This document shows, piece by piece, positions 1 through 10,280 of a stretch of DNA of 64,000 nucleotides. The position numbers and the translations under genes were made by a program. Under the pieces are notes generated by a model that saw only the letters and a list, made by a program, of their open reading frames with translations, searched no databases and was not told the origin of the DNA. Within the stretch, counting starts at the first letter, position 1; every line of letters begins with the position of its first letter. The stretch is from the NCBI RefSeq assembly GCF_003268395.1, contig NZ_LQXQ01000022.1:1-64000 (forward strand), given 5' to 3'. This stretch comes from Acinetobacter sp. CFCC 10889. Its GTDB lineage: Bacteria; Pseudomonadota; Gammaproteobacteria; Pseudomonadales; Moraxellaceae.

Positions 1-201
1 AATACAAATATTCAAACTAAGTTGAATATGCGGACTTAAGAAGATTATTCTTAAAACAGCACTTTGTTTTGATGGAGCGTATTTTAGCAAGTTATTGATA
101 GAGCGCAAGCAAAAATTATAAAAGTTTGCAACGTTCGGTTATAAATAACACAATTTTGGCGTTTATTTGCGAAAAAAGTGCATTTATAGCCGAACATAAC
201 A

Positions 202-2043
202 TTAGAAACGGTATTTATAAGCTTCTATGTTTTGGCAAATTTCATCGTTAATCTCGCAATAGCTATTTGCATTTGGTAAAAGAACAAATAAGCGATCAGA
301 GGTTTTTTTCGGATCATAGCCTTGTTCTTTGAGCTTATTTTTTTGGTATTTAAATGTACCTGTGGTTTCTACAGCTTCTTGAATACGTAAAAATACGGGT
401 ACAGCATAAGAAGGTAAGCCTTTTTTGAACTCAGTAACCATATTGGTTAAGTCTTGTTCTGTTAACTCAGCACCATCATTGAGGGTAATGGCTGCCATAC
501 CTGCACGACCATTGGTATTTGGAATTTCTACGCCATAAACCACAGCTTCAGTGATTTTATCGTATTCACTAACAATATTTTCAACTTCAGTGGTCGATAC
601 GTTTTCACCTTTCCAACGGAAAGTATCTCCTAAACGGTCAACAAATTGTGCATGACGGAAGCCTATGTCACGTACTAAGTCACCTGTAATAAAGTAGGAA
701 TCGCCTTTATTGAAGACATCATGCATGATGACAGATTTATTTTTTTCAGGGTCGGTATAACCATCAAAAGGTGAGCGTTTGGTAATTTTACCCAGCAGTA
801 AGCCTACTTCACCTTTTTTGACTTTAATGCATTGACCTTTTTTGTCTCGGACAGCTTCATTCTTTTCTTTGTCAAATTGGATGATTGCATAAGGAATTGG
901 TGAGAAGCCAACCGTATTGTCAAAGTTAAAAATATTACTGAAACCGACATTGCCCTCACTTGATGCGTAGAGTTCTAAAATTTCTTTGATACCAAAGCGT
1001 TGTTTAAATTTGCTCCAAATATTTGGACGCATACCATTTCCGATCATTTTAGTCACACGATGATCACGGTCAGCTTTTGATTCAGGTGCATCCATCAAGT
1101 AGCGACAGAGTTCACCGACATAACCAATGGCAGAAGCATTGAACTTTTTAACATCTGTCCAAAAGCCAGAGGTTGAGTATTTGCGGCGAATGGCAAGTGT
1201 TGATGCACCTGCAAGGACACCACACCAACAGACCACCATTCCTGTAGCATGATAGAGCGGCAGGGTGCAGTACATGACATCATCTTCATTGAGATTCAGC
1301 ACATGCCCATAAGTACCAAAAGCTAACATCCAGCGGCTATTGGTAAAAATAACCGCTTTAGGTAAACCTGTAGTCCCTGAGGTATAGATGTAAAATAATC
1401 CATCTTTGCCTGTGACTTTGTGAGTCGTTGGCACATTGAATTTAGGGAACGCATCGATCACGTTTGCAATGTTGACATAGCCTTTAGGTGCTTGACCTGC
1501 ATCTTTTAGAGTTTCTTGGTCAGCAAACCAATGGAAGCGATCTTCTGCGATTTTCAAGTCTTGACGAATATCATCGACTGCGGCACGGCATTCTTCCCCA
1601 ACAATAATGGCAATTGGGTTTACGAGATTGATGCTGTGGGCAAGCACTTTACCAACTTGGGAAGTGTTGACTAGTGCAGATGTCACGCCAATCTTTGCCA
1701 AAGCAATTACAGTTGCAATCAACTCAGGGCGGTTTTCAATCATCACAGTGATGACATCACCTTTGCTTGCACCTATGGAGAGATAGTAGTGTGCGATTTG
1801 GTTTGCCCAATTGTTGAGTTCTTTGTAACTAAAACGTTGGTCTTCAAATAGTAAGGCATCACCGTATGGATTACGTTTTACCGCACGTTCAAAGGCTAAA
1901 CCTAAACCAGAAGGTGTGTTTGGTGTGCGTAAATAAGCTTGTTTTAGCCCAGTGAGTAAATTGGGTACTTTATTGAGAAATTGTGGTAATCGTGCTGCGA
2001 CATCTGTAATCCCAATAAGATCGGTTTGTGTATTTGCGCTCAT
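202..2043 (-). CDS. long-chain acyl-CoA synthetase (FATP/FadD-like)
   Basis: This AMP-forming ligase activates a fatty acid to acyl-adenylate and then acyl-CoA, probably at the inner membrane. The AMP-binding signature YTSGTTGLPKA is visible near residue 220, and the later GDLVRD and DRLGDTFRWKGENVS motifs mark the hinge and C-terminal domain. About 613 aa matches the long-chain/very-long-chain synthetase branch, which includes the FATP-type proteins common in Acinetobacter. The start at 2043 (MSANTQ) is preferred because AGGATG lies six bases upstream; an in-frame ATG two codons earlier at 2049 is possible. It is convergent with nothing nearby and lies downstream of rne on the same strand, separated by the rne terminator. 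The exact chain-length preference cannot be read from the sequence. Confidence 0.88.
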   Translation of the reverse strand: MSANTQTDLIGITDVAARLPQFLNKVPNLLTGLKQAYLRTPNTPSGLGLAFERAVKRNPYGDALLFEDQRFSYKELNNWANQIAHYYLSIGASKGDVITVMIENRPELIATVIALAKIGVTSALVNTSQVGKVLAHSINLVNPIAIIVGEECRAAVDDIRQDLKIAEDRFHWFADQETLKDAGQAPKGYVNIANVIDAFPKFNVPTTHKVTGKDGLFYIYTSGTTGLPKAVIFTNSRWMLAFGTYGHVLNLNEDDVMYCTLPLYHATGMVVCWCGVLAGASTLAIRRKYSTSGFWTDVKKFNASAIGYVGELCRYLMDAPESKADRDHRVTKMIGNGMRPNIWSKFKQRFGIKEILELYASSEGNVGFSNIFNFDNTVGFSPIPYAIIQFDKEKNEAVRDKKGQCIKVKKGEVGLLLGKITKRSPFDGYTDPEKNKSVIMHDVFNKGDSYFITGDLVRDIGFRHAQFVDRLGDTFRWKGENVSTTEVENIVSEYDKITEAVVYGVEIPNTNGRAGMAAITLNDGAELTEQDLTNMVTEFKKGLPSYAVPVFLRIQEAVETTGTFKYQKNKLKEQGYDPKKTSDRLFVLLPNANSYCEINDEICQNIEAYKYRF

Positions 2044-2189
2044 AAGCATCCTATTTATTTTTCGTAATCCAATAAGGTCTATTTTGTTGGCGAGTGACTT
2101 TACATCAATTTTACAGTTGTCCTTTTAATGGTATCGCCTAGTGCAATCAACCTAATTTGACAAAACTTATAAAAATACTATTTAAAATA

Positions 2190-2226
2190 GCAAAAAACCT
2201 AGTCATCGAAATGACTAGGTTCTATA
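2190..2226 (-). terminator. rho-independent terminator of rne
   Basis: A perfect 11-bp stem (2196-2206 with 2211-2221) with a 4-nt loop is followed on the minus strand by a run of six T. It sits just after the rne stop codon. Confidence 0.85.
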
Positions 2227-2248
2227 AAATCACCCGCAATTCAGCAAA

Positions 2249-5200
2249 TTATTCTGCTGTAGGCGGTGTGCTTTTCTTTGGTGGGCGACCACGAGGGCGA
2301 CGAGGGCGAGCTGGTTTCTCACCATCTGCTTTTTCAGCATCTTCATCCTCAGTCTTTTTACTGGTTTTTTCCGTTGCTTCAGCTTCAAGTGCTAAGTTTT
2401 GCTGTGCTTTGGCTTTTGGTTGCTTTTCAGCTTTTGCAGCGACCACAGTTTCGACTTCTTCCGCTTGTACATCTACTTGAGGTGTAGCTTCGGCAATAGG
2501 CTCAGGCTCATCAGCTTTAACTGTAGATGAAACTTCAACTACAGGTGCAATTTCATCTGTTAAGACTTCTTCGCTTGATACTGCACTTTCGCTTTGTGAT
2601 GAAGTTATTTCAGTAGCTACTGCTTTTTCTTCATTCACAGGGGGAGCAACAGGTTCTGATGTTGTTACTTCCGCAGCTGTTGTTTCAGCTTCAGTCGTGT
2701 GTTTTTGCTCGACATGAGCTTGCTTCGCTTGTTCAGCAGCAAGTTTTGCTAAACGGCGACGCTCACGTGGATCATTTGCGACACGGTTGTCTGAAACAGG
2801 TTTTGGTGGTGTTAAATCCAACACTGGTGCAGGTTCTGCTTCTGGTGCTGCTTTGGTGATTTCTACATCACGAGTGACCGCTTTCTTCTCAACTGCAACT
2901 TCAGCTTCATTGACTTGTTGTGTAGAAGCATACTCATCAGTGAACTTTTGTAATGCACGATTAAATGTTGGAATGAGTCCAAACTGTTCAATCAATACAG
3001 CACAGTCTTCACCATAAACATGACGGATCAAGCTACCAACAGTAAATTGACCTAAAGTTGGCACTTGTGATGGTGTAAGTTTAGGTGTTTTAACAGGTGC
3101 AGTTTTTGCTGCATCACGTTGTTGGCGACGGCGTTGGCGTGGGTCATTGCTTGCACGTTTTACAGGTTGATTCGTTTGTTCAACGTGTTGCTCTGGTGCA
3201 GGTGTAACTTCAGCTTTTTCCTCAACAACAGGTTGTATAGTCTGTTGTTGTGTTGGTTTGCTGACTTCTGTTTTAGCAACAACAGGAGTTGTTGTTTCTT
3301 TGGCAACAGGAGCTACTTTCTGTTGAGGTGCTAAAGCGATGATCTCACTTTGCGCTTGATCCACGTTTACAACCAATGCTGTTGTCATGGTTTCGTTGCG
3401 TGGTGCATCAACCAAGTTCACTTTAAGACTTGCGGCTTTTTCTACTGTTTTTGTTTCAGCAGGTGCAGCACTTGTCTGTGCCTGTGCAGCAGTTGGATTT
3501 TGCTCATCGTTAAACACGCTTGTATCGCGGTGGCGATTTGGGCGGTTTGGACGTTGATGGTTGTTGCGATCACGACGTGGAACAGCTTGCTCATGTGTTT
3601 CATTTGCTTGTTGTTCATGTTGAGTACGCTGAGGTTTTGGTTGACGGCGTTGCTCTTGACGTGGTTCACGTTGTTCTTGGCGTTGCTCATGACGTGGTGC
3701 TTGAGCAACTTCTTCAATCACTTGATTTTGTTCATGTGATTGTTCGCGTGTTTCTTTGTGCTTATTATTGTTGTTACGCTTTTTATTGTTGCGTTGAGAT
3801 TTTTCATCTTTCTCAAACGTTTTTTCAGCGTAATCACGTTGTTCATTTTTTTGAACAGGCGTGTGACTTAAATAAGCATTGGTTTCTACCACAGGGCGTT
3901 GTGGTTCAACAGCCACAGGTGTTGTATTAACTTGACCAAATTGACCACGACTTACAGCACCACCATTGACCATTTGTTCAATGGCAGCAGCTGCATTATT
4001 TGCAGAGCGTGATTGATCAATAGTCGTTGCTTGTTTTTGAACAAACAAATTTTCTAACCAAGCACATGGACTAGATGATGGTTGAGCAACTTGTGCTTGT
4101 ACTGCCTGTTGAGGCTTTTGTTGTTGTGTTTGGGCAGCGTGTTGCTTTCTATTGCCTTGCTTTTGGTTTTGTTGATTTTGAACAGGTGCTGCTTGGTTTT
4201 GTTGAGCAGCAGCGTGTTGTTCTTCTTCTAAATGCCATTCAGAAGACTCATAACCCAATTCTTTTTCGCTTGAACGTGTTGCTTCAGTACGTTCATAGCT
4301 TGTTGGGGCAAAGCCTTCAGGGTTATACGAAATTTCGTAATGTGGTGTTTCTAAATGTGGATGCGGCAATACTGTCACACGTACATTTGATGTTTGTTCT
4401 AAGTAAACAAGGCTGTGACGCTTTTCATTCAATAAGAATGCAGCAATTTCTACAGGCACTTCCACTTGAACTTCACCATGACGTTCTTTGAGTGCAATCT
4501 CTTCAACTTTACGCATAATTGAAAGAGAAAGAGAACGTAAGTCACGTACCATGCCTGTGCCATGACAGCGAGGGCAAACATAACCTGTTGCTTCTTCAAG
4601 CGATGGACGTAAGCGTTGACGGCTCATTTCCATTAAACCAAAACGTGACAATTGACCGAATTGGATACGTGCACGGTCACTTTGTGTTGCTTCACGAAGT
4701 TTCGCTTCAACCATGCGTTGGTTACGTTCTTTGGTCATGTCGATAAAGTCGATTACGACTAAACCGCCAATATCACGTAAACGGAGTTGACGAGAAATTT
4801 CTTCAGCGGCTTCTAAGTTAGTACTTAATGCTGTTTCTTCAACATCATGACCACGAGTAGATTTCGCAGAGTTAATATCAATAGAAACCAATGCTTCAGT
4901 TTGGTCGATGACAATAGAACCGCCCGATGGAAGTTTTACTTCACGTTCATAAGCAGTTTGGATTTGGCTTTCGATACCAAAATGAGCAAATAATGGTTCA
5001 TTGATGGTATATGTTTTGAGTTTGTCGAGTTGGTTAGGCATTACTGCTTTAACAAAGTTATAGGCTTCGTTATAGGCTTGCTCAGAATCAATTAAAATTT
5101 CTGCAACATCATCACGTAGATAATCACGAATCGCACGTGTCACGACACCCGCTTCTTGATGCACCAACATTGGTGATGGACCAGAACTTGCAGTGCCTTG

Positions 5201-5776
5201 AATCTGCGCCCAAAGGTCAAGCAAATGCTGTAAGTCGAGTTGTAATTCTTCTTGTGAACGACCAATACCTGCGGTACGAACGATGACGCTCATACCACGT
5301 GGAGTATTTAAAGACGCCAACATTTCTTTGAGTTCTTCACGAACTGAACCTGAAATTTGACGACTGATACCACCACCTTTCGGATTGTTTGGCATCAAGA
5401 CTAAATAACGACCAGCAAGTGAAATATAAGTCGAAAGGGCAGCACCTTTATTGCCACGTTCTTCTTTTTCAACTTGAACAAGAAGTTCTGTGCCTTCAGT
5501 AATCAATTCACGAATATTTGAAGTTTGGCGAGGGTCTGCTTTGTAATAAGAATTGGCAATTTCGCGCATCGACAAGAAACCTTGACGACCTGCACCATAT
5601 TCTACAAATACAGCTTCAAGAGAGGGTTCTACACGAGTCACGTGACCTTTGTAGATATTGGCTTTCTTTTGTTCACGCGTGCGATTTTCTAAGTCAAAAT
5701 CGTAAAGGCGGTGACCAGTGATAAGTGCAACGCGAATTTCTTCGGCATGTGTTGCATTGATCAACATACGTTTCAT
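2249..5776 (-). CDS. rne: ribonuclease E
   Basis: This is the essential endoribonuclease that starts mRNA decay, processes 9S rRNA and tRNA precursors, and scaffolds the degradosome at the inner membrane. The N-terminal half (about residues 1-510) has the S1/5'-sensor/DNase I-like/Zn-link order: [13 protein letters not shown] at the start, catalytic aspartates in [10 protein letters not shown] and VVIDFIDM near residues 300 and 345, and the Zn-link CPRCHGTG near 402. Residues about 510-1175 are low-complexity and rich in Gln, Arg, Glu, Pro and Ala, typical of the disordered scaffold. At 1175 aa it is longer than the E. coli enzyme (1061 aa) but normal for Acinetobacter. The extreme C-terminus carries [12 protein letters not shown], resembling an AT-hook-type basic patch. 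A long upstream leader suggests autoregulation. Confidence 0.97.
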   Translation of the reverse strand: MKRMLINATHAEEIRVALITGHRLYDFDLENRTREQKKANIYKGHVTRVEPSLEAVFVEYGAGRQGFLSMREIANSYYKADPRQTSNIRELITEGTELLVQVEKEERGNKGAALSTYISLAGRYLVLMPNNPKGGGISRQISGSVREELKEMLASLNTPRGMSVIVRTAGIGRSQEELQLDLQHLLDLWAQIQGTASSGPSPMLVHQEAGVVTRAIRDYLRDDVAEILIDSEQAYNEAYNFVKAVMPNQLDKLKTYTINEPLFAHFGIESQIQTAYEREVKLPSGGSIVIDQTEALVSIDINSAKSTRGHDVEETALSTNLEAAEEISRQLRLRDIGGLVVIDFIDMTKERNQRMVEAKLREATQSDRARIQFGQLSRFGLMEMSRQRLRPSLEEATGYVCPRCHGTGMVRDLRSLSLSIMRKVEEIALKERHGEVQVEVPVEIAAFLLNEKRHSLVYLEQTSNVRVTVLPHPHLETPHYEISYNPEGFAPTSYERTEATRSSEKELGYESSEWHLEEEQHAAAQQNQAAPVQNQQNQKQGNRKQHAAQTQQQKPQQAVQAQVAQPSSSPCAWLENLFVQKQATTIDQSRSANNAAAAIEQMVNGGAVSRGQFGQVNTTPVAVEPQRPVVETNAYLSHTPVQKNEQRDYAEKTFEKDEKSQRNNKKRNNNNKHKETREQSHEQNQVIEEVAQAPRHEQRQEQREPRQEQRRQPKPQRTQHEQQANETHEQAVPRRDRNNHQRPNRPNRHRDTSVFNDEQNPTAAQAQTSAAPAETKTVEKAASLKVNLVDAPRNETMTTALVVNVDQAQSEIIALAPQQKVAPVAKETTTPVVAKTEVSKPTQQQTIQPVVEEKAEVTPAPEQHVEQTNQPVKRASNDPRQRRRQQRDAAKTAPVKTPKLTPSQVPTLGQFTVGSLIRHVYGEDCAVLIEQFGLIPTFNRALQKFTDEYASTQQVNEAEVAVEKKAVTRDVEITKAAPEAEPAPVLDLTPPKPVSDNRVANDPRERRRLAKLAAEQAKQAHVEQKHTTEAETTAAEVTTSEPVAPPVNEEKAVATEITSSQSESAVSSEEVLTDEIAPVVEVSSTVKADEPEPIAEATPQVDVQAEEVETVVAAKAEKQPKAKAQQNLALEAEATEKTSKKTEDEDAEKADGEKPARPRRPRGRPPKKSTPPTAE

Positions 5777-6556
5777 GGGTGTAACACCTAATAGTGATCC
5801 ACACTGACAACTCGCTGTTTTAGTCTAACAAACATCATGGTTTAGAAATACATTATGGATTTTAAATAAATCTTAATGTGTCTAAAGATGATTTGCCTGC
5901 CTGTGAATGGGCGGGGAATTACATCTCTGTGATGTTGCAATACTGCTTTAACCTTTGCACGATTAAAGTTTTTGAGCAGTTCACTGGTACGAAAAAAGTG
6001 GTGCATTGGATGACTGTTTGTCGTCTTTCACTGGCACGTATTGCTCGAAGATCAACTCGTCTTATTTGAGATCAAGTTTGTCTTGATACGGAATTATCAT
6101 CGTATCTTTACAAGTTGTGCAGTTCCAATGCCTCAAACACTGATGTCCTGAAATTGCTCTAGCGACTTGTCTGATGTGTATCAGTTTATGTTTAAAAACC
6201 AACGTAGAGGTTGGCGCATATATTTTTAAACAAACTGATTTATGTACTTTAAGTACAATTAAACGCAACAGTCTGTCATTTTGCCGATATAATAAGCCAT
6301 CGGCGTCGGCATATTCTTTTGGGACCATTCCGAGCTTTGGGTGAATGTTTGATACAGTCTGGTTTTCAAAAAGTTTTTTGTTTCAAAAGTTTTTGAAATC
6401 ATAATTGTAAAGTTCACTTACGGTGGTATCCGTGCGCTGACTATAGCAAACCTTGCATCATCTGCCTATGGGCTATACGGTTATTTTGTATGAAATGTAT
6501 AGTCTAAGTGATCAGTTTTTAATCAAAATTTCGTTTTATTAGGTCATCGTAACTGT
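5777..6556. promoter_or_regulatory. 780-bp divergent leader region between rne and rluC
   Basis: No convincing gene is present; open frames here lack ribosome sites and family resemblance. On the minus strand the region should hold the rne promoter and a long 5' UTR. In other bacteria rne leaders are structured and bind RNase E for autoregulation (rne5 in enterobacteria). A terminator-like hairpin lies at 6194-6214 on the rne strand. The rluC promoter should lie in the last 150 bases. The functional split is inferred. Confidence 0.55.
6194..6214 (-). terminator. terminator-like hairpin in the rne leader
   Basis: On the minus strand a 5-bp CCAAC/GTTGG stem with a six-base loop is followed by five T. 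It lies about 420 bp upstream of the rne start codon, so it could end an independent short RNA or attenuate rne transcription. The stem is short, so confidence is modest. Confidence 0.4.
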
Positions 6557-7504
6557 ATGAATTCTACGCAAGACTGGCAAAGTGTCACCTGGTTTGAAGT
6601 CGACGAACATCAGGAAGCTCAACGTATTGATAATTTTTTATTTTCACGTTTAAAAGGTGTGCCGAAAAGTCGCATCTATCGTTTGATTCGTGAGGGTCAA
6701 GTTCGTGTCAATAAAAAGCGCGTTAAGGCTGAAACTAAGCTCGCAATTGGCGATCAGATCCGTGTTGCACCGATTCGCTTTGAGCAAAAAGAAGATGCTG
6801 TGCCTGTTTCGGATAAAGTCGCGCAAAGTTTATTAAGCCGTGTGGTCTATGAAGATGAAGGTTTAATGGTGGTCAATAAGCCATCTGGCATCGCAGTACA
6901 TGGTGGTAGCGGTGTTGCTTATGGTTTGATTGAAGGGTTGCGTGCTGCAACAGGTAAAAAATATTTAGAATTGATCCATCGTATTGACCGTGATACGTCT
7001 GGTTTGGTGATGATTTCTAAAAAACGCAGTATATTGAAAACACTGCAAGATTTGTTACGTGAACATAAAATTCAGAAAACCTATGCTGCGATTGCTAAAG
7101 GTCAGGTGAGCTTAGACAGTCAATTGATTGATCAACCTTTATTGCGTTATGAATTGGCAAATGGCGAACGTCGTGTCCGTGTGTCAAAAGACGGTAAAGA
7201 ATCTAAGACACAATGGAAAGTCGCTGAACGCTTTATGCATGCAACTTTGGTGCATGCTTCGCCTCTTTCAGGGCGTACCCATCAGATTCGTGTGCATGGT
7301 TTGAGTATTGGTCATCCGTTGGTTGGGGATGATAAGTATGGACATGAAACTGAATATCGTGGTCCAAATCCACGTCGTTTGTGTTTACATGCGATGCGTT
7401 TGGAAATTCCAGGTTATCCTGTGATTGAAGCGCCTTTGCCTGAAGATATGCAGAGTTTGGTGGCGCAGTTAAGATCGCAGAAAGCGGATAAGCCTACGAT
7501 ATAA
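6557..7504 (+). CDS. rluC: 23S rRNA pseudouridine synthase RluC
   Basis: This RluA-family enzyme isomerises uridines 955, 2504 and 2580 of 23S rRNA in E. coli. Residues about 18-80 form an S4 RNA-binding domain (RIDNFLFSRLKGVPKSRIYRL). The catalytic domain follows, with HRIDRDTSGL near residue 140 holding the catalytic Asp, and GRTHQIRVH downstream. At 315 aa it has the family length. Its place divergent from rne is the same as in E. coli, which supports RluC over other RluA paralogues. Confidence 0.94.
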   Translation: MNSTQDWQSVTWFEVDEHQEAQRIDNFLFSRLKGVPKSRIYRLIREGQVRVNKKRVKAETKLAIGDQIRVAPIRFEQKEDAVPVSDKVAQSLLSRVVYEDEGLMVVNKPSGIAVHGGSGVAYGLIEGLRAATGKKYLELIHRIDRDTSGLVMISKKRSILKTLQDLLREHKIQKTYAAIAKGQVSLDSQLIDQPLLRYELANGERRVRVSKDGKESKTQWKVAERFMHATLVHASPLSGRTHQIRVHGLSIGHPLVGDDKYGHETEYRGPNPRRLCLHAMRLEIPGYPVIEAPLPEDMQSLVAQLRSQKADKPTI

Positions 7505-7797
7505 AATGTAATGAATAGCACTACGGAGTCTTTCCGATTAAGTTTAAATGATTGGAAATAACCTTCGGTTCGACTTATTTGTTTAGACAAAATGAGAAGC
7601 GGAGCTTCGCAAGAAAACCATCTTGCGCAGTTTCACTGCTCACCGCAGAACTCGTTCACTACCTATTTTTGATTAATATTACGCAGAAACATTACTTATT
7701 CAATGTAGTCCTGTCTCAAACAAATGCGGATGACATTTCCGCGTATCAGATTTGATCGTGAATAAGATGTTTTGCATGATTGAGTTAAGAGTGAAAA
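7505..7797. other. intergenic region occupied by a dispersed repeat
   Basis: Between rluC and the HAD phosphatase gene, 7524-7748 is copy A of a repeat that recurs in reverse orientation at 22439-22635. The 67-codon open frame inside has no ribosome site and reads repeat DNA, so it is not called as a gene. Confidence 0.6.
7524..7748 (+). repeat. dispersed intergenic repeat, copy A
   Basis: Both ends of this segment match the reverse complement of 22439-22635. The left end has cggagtctttcc and aataaccttcggttcgac (7524-7574). The right end shares aaacattac, agtcctg, ctcaaac and ccgcgtatc blocks in the same order (7685-7748). The middle is diverged. It has no transposase gene, so it is a non-autonomous or simply repetitive element of unknown mobility. 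Confidence 0.7.
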
Positions 7798-8466
7798 ATG
7801 CAAAAACCTGTAGAACTGATTATTTTTGACTGGGATGGAACACTGTTTGATTCTGTCGGGCAGATTGTGGCGAGTTTATTGTTTGCTGCTGAGCAATTTG
7901 AGCAACCTTTAACACCTGAAGCTGCAAAAAGTATTATCGGTTTAGGTTTGCCTGAAGTGGCTCAGGTTTTATTTCCAACTGTGCCTGAACTGCATACAGA
8001 AATTTTAAAATGCTATGGTGATCATTATGTGGAGCATTCCAAAGGTGATCAGTGGTTTGCAGGTGTGTCAGAAATGTTGCATGATTTAAAAAGTCAGGAT
8101 ATTCACTTGGCAGTGGCAACAGGTAAAAGCCGTAAAGGTTTAGATCGTGTGTTAGGGCAAACCAACAGTCGTGATTTATTTACCGTAACCCGTGCAGCGA
8201 GTGAAACCAAGTCTAAACCTGATCCATTAATGTTGGCTGAAATTTTACAACACATAGGGATTCAAGCTGATCGTGCGATTATGGTCGGTGATACTTCTTA
8301 TGATTTGGAAATGGCGAAAAACATTGCGATGCCTCGTGTAGGTGTGAGTTATGGCGTGCATCGTATTGAAGTTTTACAAAGCTTTAATCCATTAACGATT
8401 GCGAATGATGTCAGCACTTTGCATGATTTTTTAAAATCAAAAATCAGTGCTTCAGATGTGGCTTGA
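7798..8466 (+). CDS. HAD-IA family phosphatase (Gph/PpaX-like)
   Basis: This is a cytoplasmic haloacid-dehalogenase phosphatase. Motif I DWDGTLFDS is at residues 10-18 with both Asp residues, motif II is VATGK near 109, and motif IV is VGDTSYDLEMA near 163. A cap domain lies between motifs I and II. At 222 aa it fits phosphoglycolate phosphatase-like enzymes. HAD proteins are often found next to rluC in gammaproteobacteria, but the substrate cannot be deduced. A bidirectional terminator follows. Confidence 0.85.
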   Translation: MQKPVELIIFDWDGTLFDSVGQIVASLLFAAEQFEQPLTPEAAKSIIGLGLPEVAQVLFPTVPELHTEILKCYGDHYVEHSKGDQWFAGVSEMLHDLKSQDIHLAVATGKSRKGLDRVLGQTNSRDLFTVTRAASETKSKPDPLMLAEILQHIGIQADRAIMVGDTSYDLEMAKNIAMPRVGVSYGVHRIEVLQSFNPLTIANDVSTLHDFLKSKISASDVA

Positions 8467-8510
8467 TGATCTATATATTCTTGTAGTAGAGCTACCTTAA
8501 TAAATATGAA

Positions 8511-8541
8511 AAAAGCTACGTTATTTTTATAACGTAGCTTT
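8511..8541. terminator. bidirectional terminator
   Basis: A perfect 13-bp stem (8512-8524 with 8529-8541) and a 4-T loop lie between convergent genes, with A/T tracts on both sides. Confidence 0.85.
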
Positions 8542-8545
8542 GAAC

Positions 8546-8950
8546 TTATTTAATTTTAAACTTTTGAATATCGGGTTTATGTGCACCCCAACCTGTCCAA
8601 TAGTTGGTCATAGTAACGGTTTTATTCTGAATTTTCATGATTTTATAAATATCATTACGAGGTGGTGAGATTTCATTAGGACGAATGACTTCAGTCATCA
8701 TAAAAATATCAGGTGAAATCCATGTGATCCGCCAAGCATCTTTATTGTCATAACCACGAGAACATTCCATTTCATTTTGCCATGCAGCTGCAGTGGCTTG
8801 AGCATTAAACTTTAAGCCTGCACAACTCGCACCGTCTAAAATAATATATTTCCCTTTGAGTGCAGATTGGTAATTTTCAGCCCAAGCAGTGCCAATGGAG
8901 GCTAGGGAAAGGCTTGTAAAAAGAATAGTTTTTTGAAGTTTAGAGATCAT
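8546..8950 (-). CDS. small secreted protein of unknown function
   Basis: The product is about 134 aa and is not recognised as a named family. The start at 8950 (MISKLQKT) is chosen because a purine-rich AGGCAT site is close upstream and it gives a clean signal peptide: charged start, hydrophobic TILFTSLSLASIG, and an AWA cleavage site before ENYQS. The mature part holds two Cys (CAGLKF and MECSRGY) that could form a disulfide in the periplasm. It is monocistronic and convergent with the HAD gene. Confidence 0.75.
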   Translation of the reverse strand: MISKLQKTILFTSLSLASIGTAWAENYQSALKGKYIILDGASCAGLKFNAQATAAAWQNEMECSRGYDNKDAWRITWISPDIFMMTEVIRPNEISPPRNDIYKIMKIQNKTVTMTNYWTGWGAHKPDIQKFKIK

Positions 8951-9395
8951 TGTATATGCCTGAATGTACTGTTTTATTATCACTGAAATGTCTATTTTAG
9001 TGGTTTATATGAATATTGGGGATGGCTCATTTGAATGCTCTATATTAGCATTTAGTCGTAGAATAAAGTTCCCTCAAAAATAACAACGACCTGAATTCTG
9101 AGTAATTTACGGGTATTTCTAATTGATTTTTAACGCTTGTTTATTCATCTAAAAATATGGATAAAGATTTATAGGTTCTAACTATTGTCATAAATAAAAT
9201 AAGTATTGGCACAAAAACAGCAATTTACCGATGCTTAAACTGTTCATAAAAGTACACGTTTTAAAGAAAAATGGTGTTCAGATGCAGTAGAACTGCAGAG
9301 ATTGATCTGATCATCCCAGCAAAATCTCTCATTGGGTAATGTCGAGATTCAGCCATCTAAAACGGTATTCAGTCCATTTTGCAGTTTAAGGAAAC
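8951..9395. promoter_or_regulatory. 445-bp promoter region ahead of mhpD
   Basis: AT-rich DNA without a supportable gene, between a leftward small gene and the rightward mhpDFE group. A 6-bp inverted repeat TGCAGT-AGA-ACTGCA lies at 9283-9297, about 100 bp upstream of mhpD, and could be an operator. The long inverted repeat seen at the hcaR-hcaE promoter does not recur here. Confidence 0.35.
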
Positions 9396-10208
9396 ATGAT
9401 GTCGAATTCTGCTGTTGTTCAAACAAGTGTTGAATCGGTTGCTTTGGCTTTAAGAGAAGCTGAATTATCAAAAACGGCGATTGCGCCTGTTCGTCCACAA
9501 CTTGGGGGTGAAAGTGCCGATGTAGATATCGCCTATGCCGTTCAGGAAGAAAATACCAAACGTGCGATTGCTGAGGGTCGTCGTTTAGTAGGGCGCAAAA
9601 TTGGTCTGACTTCAATTGCAGTACAAAAGCAGTTAGGTGTTGATTCTCCTGATTTTGGAATGTTATTCGCTGATATGGCATTTGGTGATGGTGAAGCCAT
9701 TCCTGCAGGTTTGCTCATTCAACCGAAAGTTGAAGCTGAAATTGCGTTAGTGATCAATAAGGATTTAACCCAAGAAAAACATACTTATGCAGACATTATC
9801 AGTGCAACAGAATATGCCTTGCCTGCGGTTGAAGTAGTCGATAGCCGTATCGAAAACTGGAAAATTTCACTGATTGATACTGTTGCTGATAATGCGTCTT
9901 CTGCAGCCTATGTACTCGGTTCTAAGCCTGTCAAACTTGAAAATCTTGACCTTGTAAATTGCAAAATGACCATGACACGTAGCGGTGAAGTGGTTTCTCA
10001 AGGTGTGGGTAAAGCCTGTCTTTCAAATCCGCTCAATGCAGCTGTTTGGTTGGCAGATGAAATGGTACGTCGTGGTCGTCCACTTCTGGCAGGTGACATT
10101 ATTTTGACTGGTGCATTGGGTCCAATGGTTGTGGCACATGCAGGTGATGAATTTGTTGTGGAAATTGAAGGTTTTGGTTCAGTGACTGCGGCTTTTGCAG
10201 CTGAATAA
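9396..10208 (+). CDS. mhpD: 2-keto-4-pentenoate hydratase (2-oxopent-4-enoate hydratase)
   Basis: The enzyme adds water to 2-hydroxypenta-2,4-dienoate to give 4-hydroxy-2-oxovalerate in meta-cleavage pathways. At 270 aa it matches E. coli MhpD (269 aa) and the FAH-superfamily hydratases. The GRKIGLTSIAVQKQLGVD block near residue 66 and the metal-binding region PKVEAEIALV near 106 are typical, with VEVVDSRIENWK further on. It opens a same-strand group with mhpF and mhpE, so a lower-pathway operon is likely. An alternative start one codon later (MSNSAV) is possible. Confidence 0.92.
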   Translation: MMSNSAVVQTSVESVALALREAELSKTAIAPVRPQLGGESADVDIAYAVQEENTKRAIAEGRRLVGRKIGLTSIAVQKQLGVDSPDFGMLFADMAFGDGEAIPAGLLIQPKVEAEIALVINKDLTQEKHTYADIISATEYALPAVEVVDSRIENWKISLIDTVADNASSAAYVLGSKPVKLENLDLVNCKMTMTRSGEVVSQGVGKACLSNPLNAAVWLADEMVRRGRPLLAGDIILTGALGPMVVAHAGDEFVVEIEGFGSVTAAFAAE

Positions 10209-10280
10209 ATCTGAATTTTATTAGGTCTTGAGTTTTACAACGCCTTGCATTTTACAACTTAGCGTTAAGAGATATTGTTC

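Noticed and set aside
2157..4746. Many plus-strand open frames opposite rne
   Set aside because: They are shadows of the Gln/Ala/Glu-rich RNase E coding strand and have no ribosome sites.
5878..6328. Two short open frames in the rne leader
   Set aside because: No ribosome sites and no recognisable protein; the region is better explained as the rne leader.
7552..7755. 67-codon open frame
   Set aside because: It reads through repeat copy A, has no ribosome site, and has no family likeness.
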